Of a DNA stretch of 47,574 nucleotides, positions 1-8,587 are shown piece by piece (the stretch's first letter is position 1; each line of letters opens with the position of its first letter). The position numbers and the translations under genes are program-made. This DNA comes from an uncultured Pelagibacteraceae bacterium (GTDB lineage Bacteria > Pseudomonadota > Alphaproteobacteria > Pelagibacterales > Pelagibacteraceae), in the NCBI GenBank assembly GCA_902609675.1, contig CACLST010000007.1, positions 1 through 47,574 on the forward strand, read 5' to 3'. The notes beneath the pieces are model-generated. The model saw only the letters and a program-made list of their open reading frames with translations, was not told the DNA's origin and ran no database searches.

Positions 1-272
1 GTATTGGAACCAAATCTACTTAAAGGTTTTGAATAAATTTTAGATTTTAATACACTAATTTTATGTGTCTGTTTCACTTTCTTGTTAAACTTTTCAACTT
101 TTATAAAACCAACATACTTGTCATAAATTGTTCTAACTTTTATAAAATTCTTTTTCTTTTGTATTATTTGAAATTTTTCACCATATAAAATTTGTGAGCT
201 AAGGTTAGATTTTGTTGTAGCTTTCTCATAAACATTTAAATAGGGGCTACGGCAAAAATACCTATTTTTCAC
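1..272 (-). CDS. NlpC/P60-family cell-wall hydrolase, N-terminal fragment (SH3-like part)
   Basis: An open frame runs without a stop from a GTG at 272 to the left edge, giving about 90 residues of a longer protein. The fragment has the look of the bacterial SH3-like repeats that precede an NlpC/P60 cysteine peptidase: short beta-strand segments such as ILYGEKFQII, NFIKVRTIYD and KYVGFIKVEKF. The catalytic domain would lie outside the window. The GTG lies 11 bp inside the end of the upstream AmpG gene, so the two are probably cotranscribed and translationally coupled. Such enzymes cut peptide stems of peptidoglycan, which fits AmpG as neighbour. The open frame and composition are seen; the family call is from resemblance and rests on the non-catalytic part only. 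Confidence 0.6.
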   Translation of the reverse strand, partial: MKNRYFCRSPYLNVYEKATTKSNLSSQILYGEKFQIIQKKKNFIKVRTIYDKYVGFIKVEKFNKKVKQTHKISVLKSKIYSKPLSRFGSN

Positions 273-1635
273 CAATTTTTACCTTATTTCTAATAAACCA
301 AAGACATATTAATGATGGAATAACCATTATTGTAGTGATAACAAAAAATGTTCCCCAGTCCCCATTTAACCAATCTACCAATGCTCCAGATGAAGAGGCA
401 AGTGTAGTTCTGCCGGCAGTTCCTATTGATGCCAATAAGGCATATTGAGTTGCTGTATAGGTTCTATCTACTAATAATGAAATGAATGCTACAAATGCTA
501 CAGTCGCAAATGCTGCAGTTATGTCATCAGCAATTACAGCTATTGCAAACAAAAGTTCAGACTTACCTACCCACGCCAGCAATGCAAAAATAAGATTTGT
601 CAAAGCCATCAGTCCACCAGCAAAAAACATTGTTTTTATTGTACCAGCTCGCATTGCCATTACACCTCCAAGTAGAGTGAAAACAACAGTTGTAATCCAA
701 CCTAATCCTTTAGAATAAATAGCTATTTGTCCTTTAGAAAAACCAATTTCTTTATAAAAGACTATCGACATTCGTCCTAAAAATGCCTCTCCAATTTTAA
801 ATAAAAATACAAAACCTAAAATCCCTAATGCAATAGTAAGACCATTTTTTTTGAAAAAACTTATTATTGGTCCTCCAATAGTACCTGTAATATAAGCAAT
901 AAAGTTTGTTAAAATATTATTCGATCCGAGTTTGTCTCTAATTATTTGATCATTTGCCCTTTGTTTTTTTTGCCTGTCATTTTCAACTGGTTCGTGAACA
1001 AACATTAAACCTATATTCATTAATATGATCAAAACACCTAGAATTAAAAAAGTAGCTTGCCAATAGTCTGCTACTCCAAGATTTTCAAAAAATTCAGCTG
1101 TAAATAATGCGACTACACCACCTAATTTATAACCGGTCCACCAGCCAACAACTGCCATAGCTGCACCTGCAGCCATTGCTCTACCTTCATCTGAATTAAT
1201 TTGTTCAATTCGTAATGCATCAACAGTAATATCTTGAGTGGCAGAAGCTATTGCAATTATTAAACCAACAGTAATTAAAAGAGCAAGGTTTTGTGTAGGG
1301 TTTATAAAACTCCAAACTATCAAACTCAACAGAATTACAAATTGCATTAGGACAATCCATCCTCGTCTATGCCCTAATTTTTTAGACAAAACTGGTATTT
1401 GAATTCTATCAATTATTGGAGCCCACAAATAATTAAATGCATATACCCCAAATATTAATCCAGCCCATCCAATTGTTGATCTACTTAACCCCTCTTCTTT
1501 TAACCAAAGACTTAAGCTACTAGCAATTAATACCCAGGGGAAACCACTTATTGCTCCAAGTAGCAAAATTCTCAACATCCTTACATCTTTGTAAACTAGC
1601 AAAGAGTCTTCCCAGCTTTGTTTTATTGTAGACAT
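262..1635 (-). CDS. ampG: AmpG-type muropeptide permease (MFS)
   Basis: A polytopic membrane protein of 457 residues with about 12 hydrophobic segments. The first helix region (LLLGAISGFPWVLI), the WAPIIDR loop after the second helix, the RRGW motif and the helix SATQDITVDALRIE match the AmpG/PAT branch of the major facilitator superfamily, which imports anhydro-muropeptides across the inner membrane for recycling. I start it at the ATG ending at 1635, not at the in-frame ATG five codons upstream, because GGAG lies nine bases before this ATG and the ATG overlaps the trkH stop as TAATG. It is the middle gene of trkH-ampG-nlpC. An acetyl-CoA transporter of the same family is the main alternative. 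Confidence 0.75.
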   Translation of the reverse strand: MSTIKQSWEDSLLVYKDVRMLRILLLGAISGFPWVLIASSLSLWLKEEGLSRSTIGWAGLIFGVYAFNYLWAPIIDRIQIPVLSKKLGHRRGWIVLMQFVILLSLIVWSFINPTQNLALLITVGLIIAIASATQDITVDALRIEQINSDEGRAMAAGAAMAVVGWWTGYKLGGVVALFTAEFFENLGVADYWQATFLILGVLIILMNIGLMFVHEPVENDRQKKQRANDQIIRDKLGSNNILTNFIAYITGTIGGPIISFFKKNGLTIALGILGFVFLFKIGEAFLGRMSIVFYKEIGFSKGQIAIYSKGLGWITTVVFTLLGGVMAMRAGTIKTMFFAGGLMALTNLIFALLAWVGKSELLFAIAVIADDITAAFATVAFVAFISLLVDRTYTATQYALLASIGTAGRTTLASSSGALVDWLNGDWGTFFVITTIMVIPSLICLWFIRNKVKIGEK

Positions 1636-3083
1636 TAATATTTTCTCCAAAATGATGGAATAAATAATACTAGTACAGCAAATAACTCTAATCTACCCAA
1701 TATCATTGCTAAACTTAAAATCCATTTTGAAAAATCAGATAAATTAGAAAAATTACCATTTGGACCAATAATATCACCTAAACCAGGTCCCACATTTGAT
1801 ATTGATGTTGCAGCAGCAGATATTGATGTTGTCAAATCTAAACCACTAGTAGATAGAAGAGCCGTTATAACAAAAAAAATTACTATATATAGAAATATAA
1901 ACGAAATAATTGATGCTAAAAATTTTTCATCGATATTATTATTTTCATATTTTATTTTAAATATACCTCTTGGATAAATAACTTTCTTTAATTGCACAGA
2001 AATAAACTGGAATAAAATTTGGACTCTGAATATCTTAATTCCGCAGGCTGTAGAGCCTGCACAACCACCAATAAACATTAGAATTAGAAAATAAATTAAT
2101 GGGAATTGACCCCAATCACTAAAGTTTTGAGTTACATAACCAGTACCTGTTAAAATAGATATTACATTAAATGCAACTGACCTAATGTTAGTATCAAAAA
2201 AACTTTGATTTTTTACCAATAGATATAAATACATTAAAAGAATTGAAAAAAAAACAATCTTCATAAATGTTTTAATCTGTGTATCGTTAAAAAATATTTT
2301 TTTGTCTCCATTTAAGTATTTTATATAGGCAATAAATGGAATACTTCCTAAAATTATAAATATAATTGACGTGAATTCAATAAATGAACTATCAAAATAG
2401 CCAATAGACTCATTATAGTTTGAAAATCCCCCTGTTGCAATTGTTGTCATTGAGTGAACAACACTGTCAAAAAAGTTCATACCAAATATTTTATAAAATA
2501 ATGCACATATAAAAGTTAATCCGGAGTATACTAAGATTAATCTCAACGCTATCTCTTTTGATCTAGGTAAAATTTTTTCTGGGGTATCACTCGTGGATAT
2601 AATAAACAACTGCATACCACCAATATTCATAAGTGGCATTAAAGTAATTGCCATCACAATGATACCGATTCCACCTAACCATTGAAGCATTCCTCTCCAA
2701 AGTAAGATACTTTTTGGGGTTTCGTTTAAATTGGTAATTATAGTTGATCCAGTTGTAGTAATACCTGACATGCTCTCAAAAAAAGCATCTGTAACGCTTA
2801 AATTTATTTCAGAAAATATAAATGGTAGTGAACCAAAAATAGCAATACTCAACCATGATAATGCAGTTAAAAGAAAAGCCTGAGGTAAGCTAATTTTTTT
2901 ATCATGATCTAAATTAGATAGTAAAAAGAGAATCCCAAATATAGCAGTCACGATTCCTGAGCTTATAAAACCAGAATCAAGTTCATCATAAAAAAACTGC
3001 GTTAAAATTGGCGCAATCATCGATAAACCTAAAATAATTTGTAAAATTCCTAGGGTAAAAAAAACTGTTTTATAATTGGACAT
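1635..3083 (-). CDS. trkH: TrkH-family potassium uptake channel subunit
   Basis: The 482-residue membrane protein carries the four pore-loop signatures of TrkH/KtrB: TTTGST near residues 109-114, TIATGGFS near 214-221, TGTGY near 312-316 and NVGPGLG near 430-436. These loops form the selectivity filter through which K+ (or Na+) enters the cell. Length is normal for TrkH. No trkA gene, which would encode the gating subunit, is in the window. First gene of a minus-strand run with ampG and an NlpC/P60 gene. Just upstream, the nine bases around its ATG are duplicated 13 bp away, giving a second, out-of-frame ATG. Confidence 0.92.
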   Translation of the reverse strand: MSNYKTVFFTLGILQIILGLSMIAPILTQFFYDELDSGFISSGIVTAIFGILFLLSNLDHDKKISLPQAFLLTALSWLSIAIFGSLPFIFSEINLSVTDAFFESMSGITTTGSTIITNLNETPKSILLWRGMLQWLGGIGIIVMAITLMPLMNIGGMQLFIISTSDTPEKILPRSKEIALRLILVYSGLTFICALFYKIFGMNFFDSVVHSMTTIATGGFSNYNESIGYFDSSFIEFTSIIFIILGSIPFIAYIKYLNGDKKIFFNDTQIKTFMKIVFFSILLMYLYLLVKNQSFFDTNIRSVAFNVISILTGTGYVTQNFSDWGQFPLIYFLILMFIGGCAGSTACGIKIFRVQILFQFISVQLKKVIYPRGIFKIKYENNNIDEKFLASIISFIFLYIVIFFVITALLSTSGLDLTTSISAAATSISNVGPGLGDIIGPNGNFSNLSDFSKWILSLAMILGRLELFAVLVLFIPSFWRKY

Positions 3084-3096
3084 TTTGATTGGACAT
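3075..3096 (-). repeat. Duplicated start region of trkH with an out-of-frame upstream ATG
   Basis: On the minus strand ATGTCCAAT occurs twice, 13 bp apart: at 3083-3075 (the trkH start) and at 3096-3088. The upstream copy opens an eight-codon frame (MSNQNVQL) whose stop overlaps the beginning of trkH. Neither copy has a clear Shine-Dalgarno sequence. It could be a small tandem duplication or a short upstream ORF that affects initiation. Confidence 0.5.
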
Positions 3097-3169
3097 TATT
3101 TTATGGTAAATAAATTTCAACTCTATAAGAATTATTTAAAACGTTATTTTATAGGCTATTTGATTAAAA

Positions 3170-4738
3170 GTGATCGATAAAACCAACATAGATAAAACAA
3201 ACGCTTGGCCCTTTGTTGAGGCCAAAAAGCTTCTAAGAGAGAGAAAAAAAATTATTGAAAATAAAGGAAAAATTATTCTACAAACAGGATACGGCCCTAG
3301 TGGTTTACCCCATATTGGTACTTTTGGTGAAGTGGCAAGAACTTCGATGATTGTTAATGCTCTAAATCATTTAACAGATCTCCCTAAAGAAATAATCACA
3401 TTTTCCGACGATATGGATGGACTTAGAAAAGTACCAGAAAATATTCCTAATTCTGAAAAACTAGAGCAAAATCTTCATAAACCTTTAACCCAAGTTCCAG
3501 ATCCTTTTGGGAAATTTAATAGTTTTGGAGAGCATAACAATGAAATGTTAAAAAACTTTTTAAATAAATTTAATTTTAAATATAATTTTAAAAGTTCAAC
3601 AATTTTATATAAATCTGGATTTTTTAATGACACATTAAAATTAATTTTAGAAAATTATGATGGAATAATGAATATTATTCTACCTACACTTGGTGAAGAG
3701 AGACAAAAAACATATTCTCCATTCTTACCAATATGTCCAGAAACAGGTGTTGTATTAGAGATACCAGTTTCAGAACTAGACACTAAAAGTTCAAAGATAA
3801 TTTTTGATAATAATGGAAAAAAATTAGAACAAAGTATTTTAGATGGTAATTGTAAATTACAATGGAAAGTAGATTGGGCTATGAGATGGTATGCTCTAGA
3901 TGTTGATTTTGAAATGTATGGCAAGGATTTAATTGAGAGTGCGATTTTATCAACAAAAATCATAAAGTTGTTAGGAAAATCAAATCCATCTGGCTTTGCA
4001 TATGAGTTATTTTTAGACGAAAAAGGTGAAAAAATATCTAAGTCAAAAGGAAATGGTATTACAATCGATCAATGGTTAGAGTATGCATCACCTGAAAGTC
4101 TCTCTTTGTATATGTACCAGAATCCAAAAAGAGCAAAAAAACTTTATAGAGAAGTAGTACCAAAAGCTGTCGATGAATATCTTGATTTTATTGAAAAAGG
4201 CAAAACTCAAAACGAACTTCAAAAACTAATGAACCCTGTTTGGCATGTTCATAATTCAGAGATACCAGAGGAAAATTCAATAATGACCTTCTCAATGCTA
4301 TTAAATTTAGTTGAGACCAGCAATGCTGATAATAAAGAATTACTTTGGAAGTTTGTTAAGAAATATAAGAAAGATATTAATGAAGATATGCATCCAATTT
4401 TTGACAAATTAATATCTTACGCAATTAAATATTTTAATGACGCTATAAAATCTAAAAAGATTTATAAAAAACCAAATGAGAGCGAAAAAATTGCTTTAGA
4501 AGCTTTAGTAAACTCTTTAAATAATTGCGATGATGCAATGAAACCAGAGGATATTCAGACTACAATTTATACAGTCGGCAAAGAAAATGGCTATAAAGAA
4601 AATTTGCGTGATTGGTTCAAGTTAATATATGAGGTAGTTTTTGGAGTAGAAAATGGACCACGATTTGGTTTTTTTATTAGCTTTTTTGGTGTTCAAGAAA
4701 CTAAAGAATTAATTAAAAGTAAATTAGAAAATGTTTAA
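3170..4738 (+). CDS. lysK: Class I lysyl-tRNA synthetase
   Basis: Charges tRNA-Lys with lysine in the cytoplasm. The 522-residue protein is of the class I (archaeal/alphaproteobacterial) type, not the class II LysS: it has the HIGH-type motif HIGT at residues 48-51 after GPSGLP, and the KMSKS motif as KISKS at about 288-292. The start is a GTG at 3170; no in-frame ATG precedes the conserved HIGH region closely, and the frame is conserved from there on. The 3' end overlaps pyrD by 8 bp, so the two are translated from one message. Class I LysRS is a good lineage marker for alphaproteobacteria. Confidence 0.93.
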   Translation: MIDKTNIDKTNAWPFVEAKKLLRERKKIIENKGKIILQTGYGPSGLPHIGTFGEVARTSMIVNALNHLTDLPKEIITFSDDMDGLRKVPENIPNSEKLEQNLHKPLTQVPDPFGKFNSFGEHNNEMLKNFLNKFNFKYNFKSSTILYKSGFFNDTLKLILENYDGIMNIILPTLGEERQKTYSPFLPICPETGVVLEIPVSELDTKSSKIIFDNNGKKLEQSILDGNCKLQWKVDWAMRWYALDVDFEMYGKDLIESAILSTKIIKLLGKSNPSGFAYELFLDEKGEKISKSKGNGITIDQWLEYASPESLSLYMYQNPKRAKKLYREVVPKAVDEYLDFIEKGKTQNELQKLMNPVWHVHNSEIPEENSIMTFSMLLNLVETSNADNKELLWKFVKKYKKDINEDMHPIFDKLISYAIKYFNDAIKSKKIYKKPNESEKIALEALVNSLNNCDDAMKPEDIQTTIYTVGKENGYKENLRDWFKLIYEVVFGVENGPRFGFFISFFGVQETKELIKSKLENV

Positions 4739-5771
4739 TATTTTAAGACCACTAATTTTTAAATTTAGCCCTGAAGTAGCTCATTCTCTAGCAATAAAAG
4801 CACTAAAGTTAAATAATATTCCTTACTCAAAACCCAAAGATAATCATATTTTAGAAACAACTTTTTGTGAAAAAAAATTATCTTCACCAATTGGTGTTGC
4901 TGCTGGGTTTGATAAAAATGCTGAAGTATATAATCCTCTCTTTAATCTTGGATTTGGTTTTGTTGAAGTAGGGACAATCACTCCAAAGCCTCAATTTGGT
5001 AACCCCAAACCAAGAGTTTTTAGACTTGAAGAAGATGAAGCTCTTATAAATAGATTAGGTTTTAATAACTCTGGTTCAGAACAAATTAGTAAGAGAATTA
5101 AGGAAAATAATAAAAAAGGTTTTTTAGGAATAAATATTGGACCAAACAAAGATTCCACGAATAGAATCGATGACTATTTAATTTGTTTTCGTAAATTTTA
5201 TAATTTAGCTGATTATATAACTATAAATATCTCCTCACCAAATACAGAAAATTTAAGAGACTTTCATAACCAGGATGAACTAAATTCATTGATTGACAAA
5301 CTAAAAAATGAAAAAAAAGAGTTAAATTCAAACGTTCCACTAGCAATAAAAGTCTCACCTGATCTTAATGATAATCAAATTAATGAAGTTTCCAAGATCA
5401 TTATGGAACAAGAAATAGGAATCATTATCGTTTCCAATACCACAGACAAGAATAGAGAAAATTTAAAAAATATAAATAAATTAGAAAAGGGTGGACTGTC
5501 AGGCAAACCAATTGAAAAGATTTCAAACGAGGCAATTTCTAAATTTTACAAAATTTTAAAAGATAAAACAAAGATAATAGGAGTGGGTGGTGTTAGTAAT
5601 GGACAAGATGCTTTTGAAAAAATTACTTCTGGTGCAACACTCGTTCAATTATATACTGGAATGGTTTATAGGGGTCCTCGTATAGCTTCAAAAATAAGTA
5701 AAGAATTAATTGATTTATTAAAAAATAAGGGGTTTAAAAATGTTTCAGAGGCTATTGGAACTAAAAATTAA
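4731..5771 (+). CDS. pyrD: Dihydroorotate dehydrogenase (quinone), class 2
   Basis: Catalyses the fourth step of pyrimidine synthesis, oxidising dihydroorotate to orotate at the membrane with quinone as acceptor. The 346-residue length and the N-terminal amphipathic segment (RPLIFKFSPEVAHSLAIKAL) are those of class 2 enzymes. FMN/substrate motifs are visible: GVAAGFDKNAE, NRLGFNNSG, the catalytic-loop NISSPNT and the C-terminal phosphate-binding IGVGGV and GATLVQLYTG. It starts within the last codons of lysK (8 bp overlap). Confidence 0.95.
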   Translation: MFNILRPLIFKFSPEVAHSLAIKALKLNNIPYSKPKDNHILETTFCEKKLSSPIGVAAGFDKNAEVYNPLFNLGFGFVEVGTITPKPQFGNPKPRVFRLEEDEALINRLGFNNSGSEQISKRIKENNKKGFLGINIGPNKDSTNRIDDYLICFRKFYNLADYITINISSPNTENLRDFHNQDELNSLIDKLKNEKKELNSNVPLAIKVSPDLNDNQINEVSKIIMEQEIGIIIVSNTTDKNRENLKNINKLEKGGLSGKPIEKISNEAISKFYKILKDKTKIIGVGGVSNGQDAFEKITSGATLVQLYTGMVYRGPRIASKISKELIDLLKNKGFKNVSEAIGTKN

Positions 5772-5773
5772 TC

Positions 5774-5802
5774 TTGACGCGATAAGATTCAGATCCTATA
5801 CA
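5774..5802 (+). promoter_or_regulatory. Sigma-70-type promoter of rpmB, almost leaderless
   Basis: TTGACG at 5774-5779 and TATACA at 5797-5802 are separated by 17 bp, a near-consensus housekeeping promoter. The ATG of rpmB is only 12 nt past the -10 box, so the mRNA should begin about six nucleotides before the start codon, and no Shine-Dalgarno sequence is present. This gives rpmB its own promoter behind lysK-pyrD. Confidence 0.65.
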
Positions 5803-5814
5803 GGCTCATAATTT

Positions 5815-6096
5815 ATGTCTAAAAAATGCGAACTTACCGGAAAAATCCCACTCAAGGGTCATAACGTTAGTCATGCAAATAATAAGACTAAAAGAAGGTT
5901 TCTTCCAAATCTAAAAAAAGTAAAGTTTACGAGTGAGCTACTTAAGAGAAGTTTAAGATTAACCGTCTCAAATGCCGGTGTTAGATCAGTAGATAAAAAA
6001 GGTAGTTTTGACCAATTTCTAATTTCAGCTAAGTCTAGAGATTTATCATTAAGACTAAAAAAATTAAAAAAATTCTTAGTTAGTAAATCAGCATAA
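5815..6096 (+). CDS. rpmB: 50S ribosomal protein L28
   Basis: Small basic protein of 93 residues with the L28 N-terminus [20 protein letters not shown] and the following [13 protein letters not shown] segment; it binds the large ribosomal subunit. Only one zinc-type cysteine (Cys5) is seen, so a zinc-free form is likely. It has its own promoter close to the ATG. The stop codon overlaps the ATG of the next gene (TAATG), coupling translation of the membrane protein behind it. Confidence 0.95.
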   Translation: MSKKCELTGKIPLKGHNVSHANNKTKRRFLPNLKKVKFTSELLKRSLRLTVSNAGVRSVDKKGSFDQFLISAKSRDLSLRLKKLKKFLVSKSA

Positions 6097-6644
6097 TGAA
6101 CAAAGTATTCTTAACACTCTCATTTTTAATGGGATTGGTTGTCTTAGCATCTAATTATTTAGTTCAATTTCCAATTCAATATTATGGTCTTCAAGAAATT
6201 CTTACGTACGGAGCATTCAGTTATCCAGTAGCTTTTTTAATAACTGATCTAGCAAATAGATCTTTCGGCAAATTAGTTGCTAGAAAAATTGTATATATAG
6301 GATTTACAATTGGTATTTTGTTTACACTAATTTTCTCAACAAATTTTGCAGATTTAATTTCAGTAAGAATAGCAATTGGTTCAGGAACAGCGTTTATTAT
6401 CGCTCAATTACTGGATGTACAAATATTTGATCAATTAAGACAAAAAAAATGGTTTATCGCACCACTTGCCTCTTCATTAATTGGTTCTACCGTTGATACA
6501 TTTTTATTCTTTTCGATTTCATTTTATGGAACAGGAATACCTTGGGTGACACTTTCTTTAGGAGATTTAGCAGTAAAGATTTTTGTAGCTTTAGTAATGT
6601 TGATACCTTTTAGATTATTATTAGGCACTTTAAAAGCTGCTTAA
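6096..6644 (+). CDS. yhhQ: YhhQ-type (VUT/DUF165) queuosine precursor transporter
   Basis: A 182-residue membrane protein with about six hydrophobic helices. The segments TYGAFSYPVAFLITDLANR and SSLIGSTVDTFLFF are characteristic of the YhhQ/VUT family, which imports queuosine precursors (such as preQ0/preQ1) used for tRNA modification. Length is usual for compact members. The start is a TAATG overlap with rpmB. Substrate is inferred from the family; no queuosine biosynthesis gene is in the window. Confidence 0.8.
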   Translation: MNKVFLTLSFLMGLVVLASNYLVQFPIQYYGLQEILTYGAFSYPVAFLITDLANRSFGKLVARKIVYIGFTIGILFTLIFSTNFADLISVRIAIGSGTAFIIAQLLDVQIFDQLRQKKWFIAPLASSLIGSTVDTFLFFSISFYGTGIPWVTLSLGDLAVKIFVALVMLIPFRLLLGTLKAA

Positions 6645-6645
6645 T

Positions 6646-7710
6646 TCAAATTTTTGGCTCTTGTTGTGTCATGCAATGAATAGCCCCAAAACCCCAAATT
6701 AAATCACTACAATCAATTCCAATAACTTTTCTGTTTGTAAAAAATTTTCTAAAAATTTTTATAACTTTTTTGTCCTCCTTTACATTAAATACTGGAACCA
6801 AAACTGTTTTATTGCTTATGAAAAAATTTAAATAACTCGCTGGAACACGAATTCTGTCAATGATAACTGGGCTTGGCATTGGAATCTTTATAATTTTAAA
6901 TTTTTTTCCATTTTCATCAGAACTTTTACTTAATATTTTTAAATTTTCTCTAAGAGATTTGTAATTTTTATCTGATCTATTTTTTTCTTCAGCAATCATA
7001 ATTGTACTTTTTGAAACAAATCTTGCGATATCATCGATATGCCCGTGTGTGTCATCTCCAACAATTCCTTTATTTAACCAAATAAAATTTTTCGCATTCA
7101 AATATTTTGAAAACAGATTTTCATAGTCGATTTTTTTGAAGCCTTTATTTCTCTCTTGTTTACTACTTAATAAGCACTCTCTTGTTAGCAGTATGGAGCC
7201 CGATCCATTATTATCAAATGCACCTCCTTCCATTACTACTCTTTTAAATTTGTTTGAATTTACTTTTTTAGGCAAAATACTCTCAATATTTAAGTAACTA
7301 CTAATATGGTTATTGATTTTGTTATCATTTCTGAAATTTTTATATTTTGACCAGGCATTAAATTTAAAATCAAGCATGGTCTTTTTTCTTTTTTTTTTGT
7401 TGACCAAAAATATTGGTCCAGAATCTCTTAACCAAAGCCTGTCTGTCTCAAGTTTATGAAATTTAATGTTAGATATATTACAACCCATTTTTTTTAAAAA
7501 TATTCTTGTGGTATCAATACTTTTGGTATTATTGAGTAATAAATCTATTCTTTGATGTTTTGTTAAATATTTGATTATTTTTCCAACTACATTTGGAATC
7601 TTTTCAAATAATCCAGGCCAATCATTTTTATTATGAGGCCAAGCCATCCAAACTGATTTTTGAGGCTCCCATTCTGCTGGCATTCTAAATTCATTTATTT
7701 TTTTATTCAT
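6646..7710 (-). CDS. aguA: Agmatine deiminase
   Basis: Converts agmatine to N-carbamoylputrescine and ammonia. The 354-residue protein has the pattern of the peptidyl-arginine-deiminase/agmatine-deiminase family: MPAEWEPQKSVWMAWPHN at the N-terminus, LWLRDSGPIF, VMEGGAFDNNGSG, the catalytic GDDTHGHIDD and the nucleophilic cysteine in GAIHCMTQQ (Cys346, near the C-terminus). The usual GGGNIHC is GFGAIHC here, a mild variation. The start lies 8 bp inside aguB, the next enzyme of the pathway, and it is the last gene of a four-gene polyamine operon. Confidence 0.92.
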   Translation of the reverse strand: MNKKINEFRMPAEWEPQKSVWMAWPHNKNDWPGLFEKIPNVVGKIIKYLTKHQRIDLLLNNTKSIDTTRIFLKKMGCNISNIKFHKLETDRLWLRDSGPIFLVNKKKRKKTMLDFKFNAWSKYKNFRNDNKINNHISSYLNIESILPKKVNSNKFKRVVMEGGAFDNNGSGSILLTRECLLSSKQERNKGFKKIDYENLFSKYLNAKNFIWLNKGIVGDDTHGHIDDIARFVSKSTIMIAEEKNRSDKNYKSLRENLKILSKSSDENGKKFKIIKIPMPSPVIIDRIRVPASYLNFFISNKTVLVPVFNVKEDKKVIKIFRKFFTNRKVIGIDCSDLIWGFGAIHCMTQQEPKI

Positions 7711-8584
7711 CTTCAGGATTTTTGAGAATATCTTTGTAAAATTCAGTTCTTCTGTCTCTTAAAAAAGGCCAGTGCTGCCTAGTAGTATCTATTTTTTTAT
7801 AATCTATTTCACAAACTAAAATATCCTCTTTTTTATTTCCTGCTTTTGCAATTACTTTCCCACTAGGATCTATCACCATTGAATTACCCCAAAATTCAAT
7901 TTTTTTTTTTCCTTTTGTTTCTATCCCAACTCTATTTATAGCAGCCACATAAGTTCCGTTAGCAATAGCATGAGATTTTTGCATTGTGATCCAAGAATCT
8001 AATTGAGATTTTCCAAACTTTTTTTTTTCTTTTGGATGCCATCCAATAGCAGTAGGATAAAAAATAATTTGAGCCCCTTTTAAGGCCGTTAATCTAGCTG
8101 CTTCGGGAAACCATTGATCCCAACATATAAGAGGACCTATCTTTCCAAATTTTGTCTTAACACTTTTAAATCCAAGGTCTCCAGGACTGAAATAAAATTT
8201 TTCATAATAGCCTGGGTCATCAGGTATATGCATCTTACGATATTTAGATAGAATGTTACCATTTTCATTAATAATGATACTAGTATTATGATAAAACCCA
8301 GATGTTTTTTTTTCAAACATCGTTATATTTAATACAACACCAAGCTCTTTTGCTATATCGCAAAATATTCTAGAGGTTGTTCCTGGAATTTTTTCTGCTA
8401 ATTTAAAGTTTGAATGACTTTCTGTTTGGCAAAAATAATTAGTCAAAAATAGCTCAGGAAGACAAATTATCTTTGCTTTTTTTTTTGCCGCTTTTTTAAT
8501 ATTTTTTATAGCTAAATCAATATTAGATTGAATAGTACCTAAAGATTTACTTTGTATTAAACCGATTTTGATTTTTTTGATCAT
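7703..8584 (-). CDS. aguB: N-carbamoylputrescine amidase (nitrilase superfamily)
   Basis: Hydrolyses N-carbamoylputrescine to putrescine, CO2 and ammonia, completing the agmatine route started by AguA. About 293 residues with the Glu-Lys-Cys triad of the nitrilase fold: Glu in CLPELF (about residue 44), Lys in YRKMHIPDD (about 117) and Cys in LICWDQWFPEAAR (about 154). I use the ATG ending at 8584; a TTG one codon upstream is also open. It sits 3 bp after the preceding gene and overlaps aguA by 8 bp, so all four genes form one unit. Confidence 0.92.
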   Translation of the reverse strand: MIKKIKIGLIQSKSLGTIQSNIDLAIKNIKKAAKKKAKIICLPELFLTNYFCQTESHSNFKLAEKIPGTTSRIFCDIAKELGVVLNITMFEKKTSGFYHNTSIIINENGNILSKYRKMHIPDDPGYYEKFYFSPGDLGFKSVKTKFGKIGPLICWDQWFPEAARLTALKGAQIIFYPTAIGWHPKEKKKFGKSQLDSWITMQKSHAIANGTYVAAINRVGIETKGKKKIEFWGNSMVIDPSGKVIAKAGNKKEDILVCEIDYKKIDTTRQHWPFLRDRRTEFYKDILKNPEDE

Positions 8585-8587
8585 CAA

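Noticed and set aside
482-718. Antisense open frames over AmpG, and similar ones over polA, RND, ABC, lysK and others
   Set aside because: They lie opposite strong genes with clear motifs, have no family features of their own and no ribosome sites; they reflect codon bias.
5772-5814. Possible tRNA or small RNA between pyrD and rpmB
   Set aside because: The 43 bp have no cloverleaf or stem; a sigma-70 promoter explains them.
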